Of a stretch of DNA of 34,395 bases, positions 7,911 through 16,033 are shown piece by piece (the first letter of the stretch is position 1; each line of letters opens with the position of its first letter). The notes beneath the pieces are model-generated. The model was not told the DNA's origin. It saw only the letters and a program-made list of their open reading frames with translations, and made no database searches. A program made the translations under genes and the position numbers. Source of the stretch: Streptomyces sp. WZ.A104 (GTDB taxonomy: Bacteria > Actinomycetota > Actinomycetes > Streptomycetales > Streptomycetaceae); assembly GCF_002382885.1 (NCBI RefSeq), contig NZ_NWVL01000077.1, positions 1-34,395 of the forward strand, in the 5' to 3' direction.

Positions 7911-8071
7911 ACTTGCCCCTTGAACACTTGATCGACCAAGTCGCTGTCGATCCTCTCTCACGTGTCCGGCGAACGCCGGCACCCCGGCCCTGATCCTGCT
8001 CCCGTGAAGTGGTGGTTCCGCTGAGGAGAGGAGGGGGCGGGGTGCCGGGGTGGTCAGTCAGGGGGGAGTGG

Positions 8072-8698
8072 TCAGCCGACCTTCAGGGTCTTGGGCCAGC
8101 CGTTCGCCGTGGCCCTGTTGAACAGGGTCTTGATGTGCGCGGGCTTCAGCTTGATGCAGCCCGCGGACTTGTAGTCGTGGTTGCCCTCCCAGCGCCACGG
8201 GGAGTCCTTGCCCTTCTTGGGGCCCTGCTTGCCGTTGCTCTTCATCTCGCTGTGGATGAACAGCTCGGTGCGCTTTGTCCCCTTGCTGCACTTCTTGTCG
8301 GTGAGCTTGATGACGTAGCCCTTGATCGCGCTCCCGTTGAAGTTCTTCTTGCGGAACTCGATCTTGTAGGAGCCGTTGGGCAGCCAGCCGGCGTTCGACT
8401 TGCAGGCGTCCTTGGAGCCGTTGCCTGAGCCGGCGCGCCAGCTGACGAGGGACTTGTCCTTGCCCTTGCGGATCTGCATCAGGTGGAGCTTGGAGTTGGT
8501 CGGGCTCTTCTTGTTCTTGACGAACTTGAGGTAGGTCTTCGGTGACTTGTTCTTGCCCTTGGCCTTGGCGGCGACCGACGGTGCCGCGTCGGCGGGCTGG
8601 ACGGAGGCCACGGACACGCCTCCGCCGAGCACCACGACCGCCAGGGCTGCCGGCGCGAGCCGGGTGGCGAAGTGTGTGCGGAAGGTCTGACCGGTCAT
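8072..8698 (-). CDS. Secreted L,D-transpeptidase-like protein
   Basis: 208 residues with a signal peptide (residues 1 to about 39, ending PADAAP) and a very Lys-rich mature part. The C-terminal half has the YkuD pattern: His149 in LFIHSEM and the catalytic-type cysteine in KSAGCIKL (Cys181). In canonical L,D-transpeptidases the second motif is S/T-H-G-C; here Ala179 replaces that His. The enzyme family cross-links or modifies peptidoglycan outside the membrane. The gene ends near the DUF5959 gene and is divergent from two genes for wall-linked HTH membrane proteins. Activity is uncertain because of the substitution; a non-canonical active relative is possible. Confidence 0.8.
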   Translation of the reverse strand: MTGQTFRTHFATRLAPAALAVVVLGGGVSVASVQPADAAPSVAAKAKGKNKSPKTYLKFVKNKKSPTNSKLHLMQIRKGKDKSLVSWRAGSGNGSKDACKSNAGWLPNGSYKIEFRKKNFNGSAIKGYVIKLTDKKCSKGTKRTELFIHSEMKSNGKQGPKKGKDSPWRWEGNHDYKSAGCIKLKPAHIKTLFNRATANGWPKTLKVG

Positions 8699-9054
8699 GA
8701 GGAAGTCCCCGTTCTTCTCGGGCTGTTGGGCGACTTGTCGTGACGCTGTCGCCCCGCTGCCCCATGACCTTGCCCGCCCCGTCGGTCGCCGTCCACGAGA
8801 ATCGGCCGGGTGGGAATACGCGGGACGCCGACGCCTCTGACCTGCTGCTTCGTCGTGTCCCGTGAGGCTGCGACGGGACGCCCCGGGGGGTGAGGGAAGG
8901 GGAGAGCGGATAGCGGCACCCGACCATGAGTAATCGGGTAAAAGGCCAATTGTCAGGTTTCTTCTGCCCGTTGAGGCGTGACGGTGGAATATCCTGAGGC
9001 CGTCGTCCGAGTGGTTGCCAGTGAGCTGACCGCATCTGGCAAGGGGGGAAAGTC
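8699..9054. other. Divergent intergenic region
   Basis: About 355 bp between the L,D-transpeptidase-like gene and the first HTH membrane-protein gene. No supported ORF, RNA or strong palindrome was seen. AAGGGGGGAAA directly before 9055 is a strong ribosome site. The stretch around 8928-8998 is the most AT-rich part and probably contains the rightward promoter. Confidence 0.5.
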
Positions 9055-9936
9055 ATGCCGCGTCGGCGGGAGTTGCCCGAGTCCTTGAACGAGCAGGCTG
9101 CCGAGCTGGTGGCGGAACTGCGCAGGGCCAGAAGCCGCAGTGGTCTGACCCTGGAAGCACTGGCGCGGAAGACCGCCTACAGCAAGTCCTCCTGGGAGCG
9201 GTATCTGAACGGCCGCACCATCCCCTCGGCCGATGCGGTCGAAGCCCTCTGCTCGGTGGCTGGGTGCGACCCGGTCCGCCTGCTCGCCCTGCGTGACGTC
9301 GCCGACGCCGCCGCACGGCAGAGCCGGGGGCAGCGCGCAGTCGCCCCGACGGAGAAGACGGAGGAGGCGGGGAACGCGGAGGGTGCTGCCTCCGGGGTGG
9401 TCCTGGGAGAGCCGGCGGAGCCCGCGAGCGCCGTGGACGCCCCGAAGGCAGGTCGGCGCGGGGCGCCTCCCGAGGCCGAGGGGGACCCGCCTGCCCCCGG
9501 GCAGCCGGGCCGGCCGAAGTGGCTGTGGCCCGCTGCCGTGTTCCTGGGCGCCGGTATGGCCGTGACGGGTGGGCTGTTGTTCGCCGCGCCCTGGCAAGGA
9601 GAAGGGGCGTCCCCGCGCAGTCCGCTCACCAGCGCCCACGACGGCCCGTACGTCTGGGGGCGGGAAACCGCCTATCCCTGCCGGATCCAGCAGCACGACG
9701 GGCTGACCTACGCGGGGCACAGTGCCACCCACGAGACCGTCCTGGCGCAGAACACGACGAGCTGGGACGTCGTCGAGGCCCAGTGCCTGCTGCGCGCGGC
9801 GGGTCTGGACCCGGGTGCCGTCGACGGGGTCTACGGACCGAACACCGAGCGGGCCGTCAAGCGGCTCCAGGCCGCCGCCGGGATCGAGGACGACGGCCTG
9901 GTCGGGCCCGACACCTGGAAGGTCCTCAGGGGATGA
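9055..9936 (+). CDS. Membrane-tethered HTH protein with peptidoglycan-binding domain
   Basis: 293 residues. A cytoplasmic XRE-type helix-turn-helix (about 14-80, with the segment AYSKSSWERYLNG) is followed by an Ala/Glu/Pro-rich linker, a single membrane helix (about 156-178) and an outer part ending in a PG_binding_1 domain (about 235-293: VEAQCLLRAAGLDPGAVDGVYGP then WKVL). The topology joins a DNA- or protein-binding domain inside to a wall-binding domain outside. It overlaps the next gene by ATGA, and both carry closely related HTH domains, so they are likely a co-expressed pair made by duplication plus swap of the outer domain. Target unknown. Confidence 0.85.
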   Translation: MPRRRELPESLNEQAAELVAELRRARSRSGLTLEALARKTAYSKSSWERYLNGRTIPSADAVEALCSVAGCDPVRLLALRDVADAAARQSRGQRAVAPTEKTEEAGNAEGAASGVVLGEPAEPASAVDAPKAGRRGAPPEAEGDPPAPGQPGRPKWLWPAAVFLGAGMAVTGGLLFAAPWQGEGASPRSPLTSAHDGPYVWGRETAYPCRIQQHDGLTYAGHSATHETVLAQNTTSWDVVEAQCLLRAAGLDPGAVDGVYGPNTERAVKRLQAAAGIEDDGLVGPDTWKVLRG

Positions 9937-10910
9937 GTCCGTTGTCCGGAGAGGGGCGCCCGCTGCCCGGTGAACGGGCCGTCACCGTCGAGGAGAGCCG
10001 CTGCGCCGAAGCCCTGCGCGGCCTCCGGGCGCGGAGCGGCCTCTCGCTCAAGGCGCTGGCCGCCGAGACCTCGTACAGCAAGTCCTCCTGGGAGCGTTAC
10101 CTCAACGGGAAGTCCCGTCCGCCCCGGGAAGCCGTCGTCGCCTTGTGCCGGGTGGCGGGCGAGGCCCCCGCCCACTGCCTTGCCCTGTGGGATCTCGCGG
10201 AAGAGTCGAAGAGCCGGGCATCGGGGGGTGCGGTCCCCGTCTCCGACCGTGCCTCCGGTCCTGGCCCCGGCCTCGCCTCCGCCCATGCCCCTGGTCCTGC
10301 CTCCGACCCCGTCGCCACCCCTGCCCCCGCTCCTGAATCCGTTCGTGTCCCCCACGTTCCAGTGCCGGGACCGGATTCCGGTGCTGCTTCGGCCTCCACC
10401 CCTCCCCGCAGCCCCTGGGGCCCCAGGAGCCCCTACGCCCGGGCCGCCGCCGTCCTCGTCGCGCTGCTCGGTACGACGGTGCTGATCACCGCCCATGTCA
10501 AAGAGCCCGAGAACATCCCGCCCCAGGAGCCCGAGTTCGCCTGCCACGGCCCCGGCTGCGCGGGGCGCGACGTCATCGCCACCCGCTGCGGGATGCACCC
10601 CGACACCGTCAGTACCCATCGGCCCCGACCGGGCATCCGGATCGATCTGCGGCACGAGGAGGGGTGCGGCGCGGGATGGGCCCGGGTCTGGGGGCAGCGC
10701 ATCGGGGACTCCGTGACCGTTTCCGCGGGGGGCGGGGAGCCGCAGAGGCTCACGGTGCCGGACAAGTACGCGACGGGGCTGCGGCTCCATACGCCGATGG
10801 TCGCCACCGACGACCCGGCGGCCCTCCGTGTCTGTGTCACGCTCGCGTCGGACGGGACCGAGCGGTGCTTCCCCGACGAGGCCGCGACGACACCCCGCGA
10901 AACCCCGTGA
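9933..10910 (+). CDS. Membrane-tethered HTH protein with DUF2690 outer domain
   Basis: 325 residues from ATG 9933, which overlaps the previous stop (ATGA). The HTH (about 22-92, TSYSKSSWERYLNG) is nearly the same as in the preceding protein. A long Pro/Ala/Ser linker follows, then one membrane helix (about 168-188) and an outer domain of DUF2690 type (about 200-317: CHGPGCAGRD, then RCG, IDLRHEEGCGAGWARVWG, a late VCVTL and ERCF). Six cysteines in the outer part could form disulfides. Function of DUF2690 is unknown. It converges with the TetR gene, leaving 12 bp between the stops. Confidence 0.85.
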   Translation: MSPLSGEGRPLPGERAVTVEESRCAEALRGLRARSGLSLKALAAETSYSKSSWERYLNGKSRPPREAVVALCRVAGEAPAHCLALWDLAEESKSRASGGAVPVSDRASGPGPGLASAHAPGPASDPVATPAPAPESVRVPHVPVPGPDSGAASASTPPRSPWGPRSPYARAAAVLVALLGTTVLITAHVKEPENIPPQEPEFACHGPGCAGRDVIATRCGMHPDTVSTHRPRPGIRIDLRHEEGCGAGWARVWGQRIGDSVTVSAGGGEPQRLTVPDKYATGLRLHTPMVATDDPAALRVCVTLASDGTERCFPDEAATTPRETP

Positions 10911-10922
10911 GGCGTCGCGAGG

Positions 10923-11642
10923 TCAGCCCGGTTCCGCCGTCAGGTCGATCAGGCGGCAGACCGTCTCGATGTCGATCTTCACCTGAGCGATCGAGGCCCG
11001 GCCCGACAGCCAGGTGATCAGCGCCGAGTGCCAGGTGTGCTCGATCACGCGGACCGCGGAGAGCTGTTCCGGCGTCGGGCGCTCCAGGCCCATCGCGTCC
11101 AGGATGATCGCCGTGGTGAGGCGGGAGACCGTGTCCACCTCGGGGCTCACGCTGCGGTCCGCGAAGGTGAGCGCGCGGACCATCGCGTCCGCGAGGTGCG
11201 GTTCGCGCTGGAGGGCGCGGAAGGCCCGCATCAGGGTCTCCGCGACCCGCTGGGCCGCGTCGTCGCCGGCCGGGGGGCGCTTGCGGAGTGTGGTGTGCAT
11301 GTGCTGGAGCTGGTCCTGCATGGTGGCGACCAGCAGATGGATCTTGGAGGGGAAGTAGCGGTAGAGCGTGCCGAGCGCCACCCCGGCCGCCTCCGCCACC
11401 TCGCGCATCTGCACCGCCTCGAACCCGCCCCGGCTGGCGAGCTGGGCGCTGGCGTGCAGGATGCGGCGGCGACGGGCCTCCTGCCGCTCGGTCAACGGAG
11501 GCGCCGTGCGGTCGGTCGACGCCGACAGGGATGCCCCGCGCTCGGCCGATGCGGGCGTCGCGCTTTCGGTCGGCGTGGGCGCTGCCGGTCTGGCGTCCGC
11601 GGTCATGCTGTCACCATCCATGATCCATGATCCATGATCCAT
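10923..11642 (-). CDS. KstR-like TetR-family transcriptional repressor
   Basis: 239 residues from ATG 11642, preferred because GAGGAA lies seven bases upstream; ATG 11621 and ATG 11606 are in-frame alternatives. The TetR N-terminal HTH reads RRRILHASAQLASRGGFEA, VQMREVAEAAGVALGTLYRYF, PSKIHLLV. This, together with the C-terminal HTWHSALITWLSGRAS segment, resembles mycobacterial KstR (repressor of sterol-catabolism genes, relieved by an acyl-CoA steroid intermediate). A perfect KstR-type site lies upstream at 11792-11805, consistent with autoregulation. The N-terminal 50 residues before the HTH are low-complexity and unusual. The effector here is unknown. Confidence 0.85.
   Translation of the reverse strand: MDHGSWIMDGDSMTADARPAAPTPTESATPASAERGASLSASTDRTAPPLTERQEARRRRILHASAQLASRGGFEAVQMREVAEAAGVALGTLYRYFPSKIHLLVATMQDQLQHMHTTLRKRPPAGDDAAQRVAETLMRAFRALQREPHLADAMVRALTFADRSVSPEVDTVSRLTTAIILDAMGLERPTPEQLSAVRVIEHTWHSALITWLSGRASIAQVKIDIETVCRLIDLTAEPG
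11620..11640. repeat. 7-bp tandem repeat (ATGATCC x3) at the start of the KstR-like gene
   Basis: Three exact ATGATCC units (11620-11640), flanked by partial units (ATCC before, ATG after). On the coding strand every unit supplies an ATG at 7-base spacing, in rotating frames; those at 11642 and 11621 are in frame with the regulator. A change of one unit would shift the frame of translation begun at 11642. Confidence 0.9.
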
Positions 11643-11791
11643 GGCCTTGTTCCTCGGCATCCGGGCGGACGAGCGGGCGCCCCGGGCGCGCACAGCATGC
11701 CAGGACGTCCGTCGTGGCGCGAATCACCTGATCCGGCCGTCACACCGACGCTACCTGCCGGTAGATTCGATGCACGTTGAACGATCAAGTC

Positions 11792-11805
11792 TGAAACTTG
11801 TTCTA
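11792..11805. promoter_or_regulatory. KstR-type operator, perfect consensus
   Basis: TGAAACTTGTTCTA matches TnnAACnnGTTnnA at every fixed position. It sits between the KstR-like regulator (start 11642, minus) and the glycosyltransferase (start 11860, plus), so it could serve both promoters. The surrounding 11760-11815 is AT-rich for this genome, as expected of a promoter. Confidence 0.75.
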
Positions 11806-11859
11806 GATTAGCGCGACCGGTTACGCTCCGGCGAACACGCAGTCAGAAGGGGGCCGAGT

Positions 11860-13173
11860 GTGACCGCTGAGGCCATAGAAACGGGCCCCCGCACGGGCGA
11901 AGGCGGCTCCGCCGGGGCCGGTGACCGGCCGTTGCGCATCGCACTCCTCACGTACAAGGGCAATCCGTTCTGCGGCGGCCAGGGCGTGTACGTCCGCCAC
12001 CTCGGGCGGGAGCTCGCGCGGCTCGGCCACAGCGTCGAAGTGATCGGCGCGCAGCCCTACCCGGTGCTCGACGAGGGCGTCCCGCTCACCGAGCTGCCCA
12101 GCCTCGACCTCTACCGGCAGCCCGACCCCTTCCGTACGCCGAAGCGCGGCGAGTACCGGGACTGGATCGACTTCGCCGAGGTCGCCACCATGTGGACCGG
12201 CGGCTTCCCCGAGCCGCTCACCTTCAGCCTGCGCGCCCGCCGCCATCTCCTCTCCCGGCGCGGCGAGTTCGACGTCGTCCACGACAACCAGACCCTCGGC
12301 TACGGGCTGCTCGGCGACCTCGGGGCCCCGCTCGTGACGACCATCCACCACCCCATCACCGTGGACCGCAGGCTCGACCTGGCCGCCGCCACCAGCCGCC
12401 GCCGACGCGCCTCCGTACGCCGCTGGTACGCCTTCACCCGGATGCAGAAGCGGGTCGCCCGCAAGCTGGACTCCGTCCTCACCGTCTCCGGCTCCTCCCG
12501 TGACGAGATAGTCGAGGACCTCGGCGTACGGGCGGACCGGATCAGCGTCGTCCACATCGGCGCCGACACCGACCTGTGGTCGCCCGACCCCTCCGTCGCC
12601 GAGGTGCCGGGACGCATCGTCACCACCTCCAGCGCCGACGTCCCCCTCAAAGGCCTGGTCCACCTCGTCGACGCGCTCGCCAAGCTCCGTACGGAGAATC
12701 CCGACGCCCACCTCGTCGTCGTCGGCAAGCGCGCCGAGAACGGGCCGGTCGCACGGGCCATCGAGCGGCACGGGCTGGCGGACGCGGTCGAGTTCGTCAA
12801 GGGCATCAGCGATCCCGAGCTGGTCGACCTCGTGCGCAGCGCCCAGGTCTCCTGCGTGCCCTCGCTGTACGAGGGGTTCTCGCTGCCCGCCGCCGAGGCG
12901 ATGGCCACCGGCACCCCGCTCGTCGCCACCACCGGCGGTGCGATCCCCGAGGTCTCCGGCCGCGACGGGGAGACCTGTCTCGCCGTGCCGCCCGGTGACG
13001 CGGACGCGCTGGCCGGGGCGCTGGCCCGGCTGCTGGCCGATCCGGAGCTGCGTGCCCGGCTCGGTGCGGCGGGCCGGGCACGGGTGCTGGAGAAGTTCAC
13101 CTGGGCCAGGGCCGCCGCCGGAACGGCCGAGCTGTACCGTCAGGCGATCGCCGCCCGCGGAGCCCACAGGTGA
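11860..13173 (+). CDS. GT4-family glycosyltransferase
   Basis: 437 residues from GTG 11860, with GAAGGGGG six bases upstream. A two-domain GT-B fold retaining glycosyltransferase: the N-terminal domain begins LRIALLTYKGNPFCGGQGVYV (the GGQG loop near residue 40); the C-terminal donor-binding domain has LKGLVHLVDAL and the EGFSLPAAEAMATG loop with the conserved Glu pair near 345-353. No signal peptide or membrane helix. It heads an operon with a methyltransferase and an alpha/alpha-barrel protein, so the product is probably a methylated glycoconjugate or glycan; acceptor and sugar are unknown. A KstR-type site lies 54 bp upstream. Confidence 0.92.
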   Translation: MTAEAIETGPRTGEGGSAGAGDRPLRIALLTYKGNPFCGGQGVYVRHLGRELARLGHSVEVIGAQPYPVLDEGVPLTELPSLDLYRQPDPFRTPKRGEYRDWIDFAEVATMWTGGFPEPLTFSLRARRHLLSRRGEFDVVHDNQTLGYGLLGDLGAPLVTTIHHPITVDRRLDLAAATSRRRRASVRRWYAFTRMQKRVARKLDSVLTVSGSSRDEIVEDLGVRADRISVVHIGADTDLWSPDPSVAEVPGRIVTTSSADVPLKGLVHLVDALAKLRTENPDAHLVVVGKRAENGPVARAIERHGLADAVEFVKGISDPELVDLVRSAQVSCVPSLYEGFSLPAAEAMATGTPLVATTGGAIPEVSGRDGETCLAVPPGDADALAGALARLLADPELRARLGAAGRARVLEKFTWARAAAGTAELYRQAIAARGAHR

Positions 13174-13278
13174 CGCACGCCCCGCAGGCGGACGCAGGTC
13201 CGCAGACCGCGGACCCGTCGACCGGAACCCGTACCTCGCTCATCTGAACCGTACCTCCGACCTCGAAGGCAGGCCCTC

Positions 13279-14010
13279 GTGCTGACCGTCGACTTCACCC
13301 GCTTCCCGCTCGCCGCAGGCGACCGAGTGCTCGACCTGGGCTGCGGTGCCGGCCGGCATGCCTTCGAGTGTTACCGGCGCGGTGCGCAGGTCGTCGCCCT
13401 CGACCAGAACGGCGAGGAGATCCGCGAGGTCGCCAAGTGGTTCGCCGCGATGAAGGAGGCGGGGGAGGCCCCCGAGGGTGCCACCGCCACCGCCATGGAG
13501 GGCGACGCCCTCAACCTGCCGTTCCCCGACGACTCCTTCGACGTCGTGATCATCTCCGAGGTCATGGAGCACATCCCGGACGACAAGGGCGTCCTCGCCG
13601 AGATGGTCCGGGTCCTCAAGCCCGGCGGCCGGATCGCCGTCACCGTCCCGCGCTACGGCCCCGAGAAGGTCTGCTGGGCCCTCTCCGACGCGTACCACGA
13701 GGTCGAGGGCGGCCACATCCGTATCTACAAGGCCGACCAGCTCCTCGCCCGCATCCGCGAGGCCGGACTCAAGCCGTACGGCACCCACCACGCCCATGCG
13801 CTGCACTCACCGTACTGGTGGCTGAAGTGCGCCTTCGGGGTCGACAACGACAAGGCCCTGCCGGTGCGCGCGTACCACAAGCTGTTGGTCTGGGACATCA
13901 TGAAGAAGCCGCTCGCCACCCGGGTCGCCGAACAGCTCCTCAACCCGGTCGTCGGCAAGAGCTTCGTCGCGTACGCCACCAAGCCGCACCTTCCGAAGGC
14001 CGAGGCGTGA
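13279..14010 (+). CDS. Class I SAM-dependent methyltransferase
   Basis: 243 residues from GTG 13279. Motif I VLDLGCGAGRHAFE (about 15-28), motif II acidic residue in VVALDQN, and motif with FPDDSFDVVIISEVMEHIPD followed by VLKPGGRIAVTVPRYG place it among class I (Methyltransf_11/25) enzymes. The C-terminal region (LHSPYWWLKCAFGVDN) is typical of lipid or glycan methyltransferases of actinobacteria but does not fix the substrate. It follows the glycosyltransferase by 105 bp and overlaps the next gene by GTGA. Confidence 0.92.
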   Translation: MLTVDFTRFPLAAGDRVLDLGCGAGRHAFECYRRGAQVVALDQNGEEIREVAKWFAAMKEAGEAPEGATATAMEGDALNLPFPDDSFDVVIISEVMEHIPDDKGVLAEMVRVLKPGGRIAVTVPRYGPEKVCWALSDAYHEVEGGHIRIYKADQLLARIREAGLKPYGTHHAHALHSPYWWLKCAFGVDNDKALPVRAYHKLLVWDIMKKPLATRVAEQLLNPVVGKSFVAYATKPHLPKAEA

Positions 14011-15080
14011 GCACTCCCGAACAGACCGAACACCTTGTCCTCCCCGGCGTCCTGACGGCAGGGCAGGCGGCCGAGACGGTCGCCGCGCTCCTCGCCGTGC
14101 AGCGTGCGGACGGGGCGCTGCCCTGGTTCCGGGGCCACCACCTCGACCCGTGGGACCACACCGAGGCCGCGATGGCCCTGGACGCGGCCGGTGAGCACGG
14201 GGCGGCGGCACGCGCCTACGACTGGCTCGCCCGCAACCAGAACGCCGACGGCTCCTGGTACGCCGCCTACCACGACGGCGACCCGCAGCAGCCGACCGAC
14301 CGGAGCCTCGAAAGCAACTTCTGCGCGTACGTGGCCGTCGGCGTCTGGCACCACTATCTGGCCACCGGCGACGACGCGTTCGTCGACCGGATGTGGCCCA
14401 CGGTCTTCTCGGCGGTCGAGTTCGTGCTCGGGCTCCAGCAGCCCGGCGGGCAGATCGGCTGGAAGCGGGAGGCCGACGGCACGCCGGTGAACGACGCGCT
14501 GCTGACCGGCTCCTCCTCGATCCACCAGGCGCTGCGCTGCGCGCTGGCCATCGCCGAGCGCCGCGAGGAGCCGCAGCCCGACTGGGAGTTGGCGACCGGC
14601 GCGCTGGCCCATGCCATCCGCAGCCACCCCGAGCGCTTCCTCGACAAGAACCGCTACTCGATGGACTGGTACTACCCGGTCCTCGGCGGCGCGGTCACCG
14701 GGGCCGAGGCCACCGCCCGTATCCAGGAGGGCTGGGACCGCTTCGTCGTGCCCGGGCTCGGGGTGCGCTGTGTGCTCCCCAATCCGTGGGTCACCGGCGG
14801 CGAGAGCTGCGAACTCGCCCTTGCCCTCTGGGTGACGGGGGAGTCGGACCGGGCGCTGGAGATCCTCCAGTCCGTCCAGCACCTGCGCGCCGAGGGCGGC
14901 CTGTACTGGACGGGTTACGTCTTCGAGGGCAACACGGCGTTCTGGCCCGAGGAGCTCACCACCTGGACGGCGGGCTCCCTGCTGCTGGCGGTGGCCGCGC
15001 TCGGGGGGGACGAGGCGACCACCGCGGTCTTCGGGGGCGAGCGGCTGCCGGTCGGCCTGGAGCCGGACTGCTGCCGCTGA
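14007..15080 (+). CDS. Alpha/alpha-barrel (prenyltransferase-like) protein of the glycosyltransferase operon
   Basis: 357 residues from GTG 14007, overlapping the methyltransferase stop. Repeats of helical hairpins resemble prenyltransferase/terpene-cyclase or (alpha/alpha)6 glycosidase folds: LLAVQRADGALPWF, DPWDHTEAAMALDAAG, LARNQNADGSWYAAYHDG, ESNFCAYVAVGVWHHY, and NTAFWPEELTTWTAGSLLLA. No signal peptide, no membrane segment and no DxDD motif. Cytoplasmic location and coupling to a glycosyltransferase favour action on a glycan or glycolipid intermediate, but no catalytic residues can be named. I do not recognise a characterised homologue. Confidence 0.85.
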   Translation: MSTPEQTEHLVLPGVLTAGQAAETVAALLAVQRADGALPWFRGHHLDPWDHTEAAMALDAAGEHGAAARAYDWLARNQNADGSWYAAYHDGDPQQPTDRSLESNFCAYVAVGVWHHYLATGDDAFVDRMWPTVFSAVEFVLGLQQPGGQIGWKREADGTPVNDALLTGSSSIHQALRCALAIAERREEPQPDWELATGALAHAIRSHPERFLDKNRYSMDWYYPVLGGAVTGAEATARIQEGWDRFVVPGLGVRCVLPNPWVTGGESCELALALWVTGESDRALEILQSVQHLRAEGGLYWTGYVFEGNTAFWPEELTTWTAGSLLLAVAALGGDEATTAVFGGERLPVGLEPDCCR

Positions 15081-15123
15081 ACACCGCCCGATGGACGGTT
15101 CGCGCAGGGTGAGGACCGGACGG

Positions 15124-15150
15124 CCCGCACCGGGTGGCGACCGGTGCGGG
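15124..15150 (+). terminator. Hairpin after the glycosyltransferase operon
   Basis: CCCGCACCGG (15124-15133), a 7-base loop and CCGGTGCGGG (15141-15150) form a perfect 10-bp stem 43 bp past the stop. There is no T-run, which is common for Streptomyces terminators. Confidence 0.6.
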
Positions 15151-15243
15151 GAGGGGTGAACCCGGTTCGTCCCACCGGGTAGGGCCGGTGGGCAGGGGAT
15201 ATCCAGGTGATCCACTCGGGTGTCGCCGACTAGGGTGCCAGCC

Positions 15244-16023
15244 ATGACGCTGCTCCCGTACGACCGTTACTGCGACGAGATCCTGGCCCAGACCGACGCC
15301 CTGCGCGCGACGCTGGCCGGTGCCGATCTCGCCGTGACCGTGCCCACCTGCCCCGACTGGACGCTGCGCGAACTCGCCGTGCATGTCGGCGGCGCGCACC
15401 GCTGGGTCGGTGAGATCGTGCGCACCCGGGCCGCCGAGGACGTTCCCGAGGACAAGGTGCCGGGTATCGAGGGGCCCGGCGGTGACGACCCCGGGGCGCT
15501 CGACGCCTGGCTCGCCGAGGGGGCGGCGGACGTGGTGGCCGCGTTGCGGGAGGCGGGGCCGGACGCCGAGGTGTGGACGTGGGCGTGGGAGCGGCGGACC
15601 GACTTCTGGGCGCGGCGCATGACGCACGAGACGGCGGTGCACCGCGCGGACGCGGCGCTCGCCGCGCGGGTCCCGTACACCGTCGGCCCCGAGGTGGCCG
15701 CCGACACCATCGAGGAGTGGCTGCGCATCGTCTCCTTCGCCCAGGAGGACGGTGACCCGGAGGCGTCCGAACTTCGAGGCGGCGGGCGCTCGTTGCACCT
15801 GCACGCCACCGACGTGCCGGGTGCCGAGTGGCTGATCGGGTTCGGCGAGGACCGGTTCACCTGGCGGCGGGCCCACGAGAAGGCGACGGTCGTGCTGCGG
15901 GGCCCGCTCACCGAGCTGATGCTCGTCTTCAACCGCCGCCTCGATCCGACCGACGACCGGGTGGAGGTGCTCGGCGACGCGGAGCTGCTGGACTTCTGGC
16001 TGGACCGGTCGTCCTTCGGATGA
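15244..16023 (+). CDS. Maleylpyruvate isomerase-family mycothiol-dependent protein
   Basis: 259 residues from ATG 15244 (AGGGTG upstream). The DinB/MDMPI fold is shown by the N-terminal helix YDRYCDEILAQTDALRATL, then VPTCPDWTLRELAVHVGGAHRWV with a metal-ligand-type His, and RMTHETAVHRADAA with the Glu and His expected to complete the site. The C-terminal third (LHLHATD through DRVEVLGDAELLDFWL) matches the family's SCP2-like lid domain. Members use mycothiol as a cofactor in isomerisation or thiol transfer; most Streptomyces copies have no known substrate. It converges on the LLM gene with 10 bp between stops. Confidence 0.9.
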   Translation: MTLLPYDRYCDEILAQTDALRATLAGADLAVTVPTCPDWTLRELAVHVGGAHRWVGEIVRTRAAEDVPEDKVPGIEGPGGDDPGALDAWLAEGAADVVAALREAGPDAEVWTWAWERRTDFWARRMTHETAVHRADAALAARVPYTVGPEVAADTIEEWLRIVSFAQEDGDPEASELRGGGRSLHLHATDVPGAEWLIGFGEDRFTWRRAHEKATVVLRGPLTELMLVFNRRLDPTDDRVEVLGDAELLDFWLDRSSFG

Positions 16024-16033
16024 ACCGGCGCCT

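Noticed and set aside
11821..13167. Long minus-strand frame opposite the glycosyltransferase
   Set aside because: Shadow; the plus strand encodes a well-conserved GT4 enzyme and this frame shows only low-complexity residues.
13170..13247. 25-codon frame starting GTGA on the glycosyltransferase stop
   Set aside because: No hydrophobic or conserved pattern; it may be chance, though it could aid coupling to the methyltransferase.
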